Assembly (NCBI RefSeq): GCF_014773395.1
Contig: NZ_JACXAF010000007.1
Location: 62,001-126,000 of the forward strand
DNA length: 64,000 nt
From: Neiella litorisoli
GTDB lineage: Bacteria > Pseudomonadota > Gammaproteobacteria > Enterobacterales > Neiellaceae
Reading direction: 5' to 3'
A program made the position numbers and the translations under genes. The notes below the pieces were generated by a model. It had not been told where the DNA came from. It made no database searches and saw only the letters and a program-made list of their open reading frames with translations. Of the stretch, positions 62,773 to 64,000 are shown piece after piece (position 1 is the stretch's first letter; each line of letters starts with the position of its first letter).

Positions 62773-64000
62773 ATGAAATTTAATATGAGTGGCAAATCGT
62801 CAATTTCGCTGTTATCAGCAGCGTTATTGATGGGGGGCGTCACCGGTTGTGTCGATGGCGGAAGTGCGAATAACAAGGACTTCGAGTACACACCAGAGCA
62901 ACGTCCTTTAGGCGTATTAGCAGGCGATGATGCTGAGTACGCACCCGGCACAGATATTACCGTGAGCGGTCGTTTGACCGGCACTGTAACAAATGAAACA
63001 TTACTTTGGACTCAAACGGCAGGTGAACCGCTAGATGGCATTGATTGGACTTCGCCAGAGTTTACTTTTGTTGTTGAATCCGTTGACGGCATCGAAAGCT
63101 ACGAATTCGAACTGGTCGCGCTCGATGGTGCTGGTGAAGTGGTGACTGACGACGACGGTAACCCATTGATGGATGACATCAAAATTACCGTGTTTGATCC
63201 TGATGCAGTAATCACCCTTGAGGCCGAAGAGGCTCGTTTCAGCGCCGAATTAGAAGTGGCGACTCAGGGGCATGAAATGTATGTGCCAGGCGCAAGTGGT
63301 GATGCGCACTTATCGGACATGCTGCCAGGTACCGAGGTGGCATTCGATGTCGAGATGGATGCCGAAAAAGCTGGCCTTTATTCGCTGTACTTAAACTACA
63401 CCATTGGCTCTGGTTACGGTGGCAAGCAAGGCACCTTGAGCGTGAATGGCGTTGAGTACACTTTAGATCTACAAGAAACTGGCACGTGGGAAGAGTTGCG
63501 CGTCGGCACCGTCAACTTTGAACAAGGTACCACCGAAGTGATTGTCTGTTGCGGTTGGAACTATTACCGTGTTGACGCCATCAAGCTGGTTCCATCCTCT
63601 GGTGAAGCTCCTTTGCTGCCAGTGCCAACCACCTTAGTCAACGACAATGCAACTGATGAAGCCGTTGCATTGATGGAATTCATCGTCGGTAACTATGGTA
63701 CTAACACCATCACCGGCCAGACCGAATATTCTGATTACGCCAGTGGTAACTCTGGCTTGCGCGATTACCAGCTGGTCGCTGATGCCACCGGCGGAGAAGC
63801 GCCTGCAATCGTAGCCTTTGATTACATGGATTACTCCAAGTCGCGTGATGATCATGCTGACAAAGACAAAGGCACTCTGACCGAAGATATGATTGCTGCG
63901 CAAGCGGACAAGAATGTGGTGTTGTCTGCTTTGTGGCATTGGGGCGCGCCATCTGGCCAGCCTGACGGTGCTGTGGGCCAGTTCTACGCCCAAAGTAGCA
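62773..64000 (+). CDS. GH26 beta-mannanase lipoprotein with CBM35-like module (3' end outside window)
   Basis: 409 codons visible. ATG 62773 has GAGGTGG upstream (an in-frame ATG at 62761 overlaps it). The signal ends in lipobox GVTGC (Cys26). Residues about 40-125 form an Ig-like domain (DAEYAPGTDITVSGRL). Residues about 145-275 match a CBM35 (ITLEAEEARFSAELEVA, GWNYYRVDAIKLVP). From about 285 the GH26 catalytic domain begins (NYGTNTITGQTEYSDY, APAIVAFDYMDYS, VLSALWHWGAPSG). The catalytic glutamates lie beyond the window. It would act on mannan at the cell surface beside the GH5_7 lipoprotein. Confidence 0.88.
   Translation, partial: MKFNMSGKSSISLLSAALLMGGVTGCVDGGSANNKDFEYTPEQRPLGVLAGDDAEYAPGTDITVSGRLTGTVTNETLLWTQTAGEPLDGIDWTSPEFTFVVESVDGIESYEFELVALDGAGEVVTDDDGNPLMDDIKITVFDPDAVITLEAEEARFSAELEVATQGHEMYVPGASGDAHLSDMLPGTEVAFDVEMDAEKAGLYSLYLNYTIGSGYGGKQGTLSVNGVEYTLDLQETGTWEELRVGTVNFEQGTTEVIVCCGWNYYRVDAIKLVPSSGEAPLLPVPTTLVNDNATDEAVALMEFIVGNYGTNTITGQTEYSDYASGNSGLRDYQLVADATGGEAPAIVAFDYMDYSKSRDDHADKDKGTLTEDMIAAQADKNVVLSALWHWGAPSGQPDGAVGQFYAQSS

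Overview
The window looks like chromosome of a polysaccharide-degrading Gammaproteobacterium, probably marine and near Alteromonadales or Cellvibrionales. The evidence is the order pepA-holC-valS divergent from lptF-lptG, moderate GC, TonB-dependent receptors paired with flavin-dependent halogenases, and enzymes for alginate, pectin and mannan. Genus is not resolved from sequence alone.

Layout. 1-4.1 kb: an RND pump permease (cut by the window edge) and its adaptor. 4.1-4.6 kb: a MITE-like element. 4.6-6.2 kb: a PL7 alginate lyase lipoprotein. 6.6-14.1 kb: accessory genes of unknown function, including an AT-rich orphan and an overlapping pair that encodes a 1234-aa helical protein with a C-terminal lamin-tail-like domain and an OmpA-like protein without a signal peptide. 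14.1-22.4 kb: housekeeping (valS, holC, pepA, lptF, lptG, an RDD protein, tRNA-Leu with a strong promoter). 22.5-25.2 kb: an RLAN/ATP-grasp (RimK-like) ligase and a GNAT-C39 peptidase fusion. 25.2-29.7 kb: an inserted cassette (sulfatase, FadL-type porin, AraC regulator), with an abgT 3'-end scar on the left and a truncated histidine kinase on the right. 29.7-35.6 kb: abgT transporter, M3 peptidase, HupE/UreJ-like protein, MipA-like porin.

35.6-44.4 kb: an aspartate module. aspT (aspartate:alanine exchanger), aspD (aspartate 4-decarboxylase), pdxY (PLP kinase), a LysR regulator and an AaeXAB-like efflux operon. The aspT, aspD and efflux promoters share a palindromic element, always 17 bp from centre to the -35 and with the same 18-bp promoter spacer, so I infer one regulon. 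A 28-codon upstream ORF overlaps the aspT start codon. An orphan BrnA-like antitoxin and a small membrane protein sit between aspT and aspD.

44.4-64 kb: a polysaccharide-utilisation region. It has a TonB-dependent receptor, three tryptophan-halogenase-family flavoproteins, a 1305-aa protein with two PL1 pectate lyase domains, a GH5_7 mannanase lipoprotein, an AGE-family 2-epimerase, a second GH5-like enzyme and a GH26 mannanase lipoprotein cut by the window end. Their upstream regions carry LacI-type palindromes with different cores (AACGTT, ACCGGT, CACCGGTG), which suggests separate regulators for separate glycans; no LacI gene lies in the window. The candidates for undescribed biology are the lamin-tail/OmpA pair, the aspartate regulon with its upstream peptide, the RLAN-RimK/GNAT-C39 pair and the sulfatase cassette.
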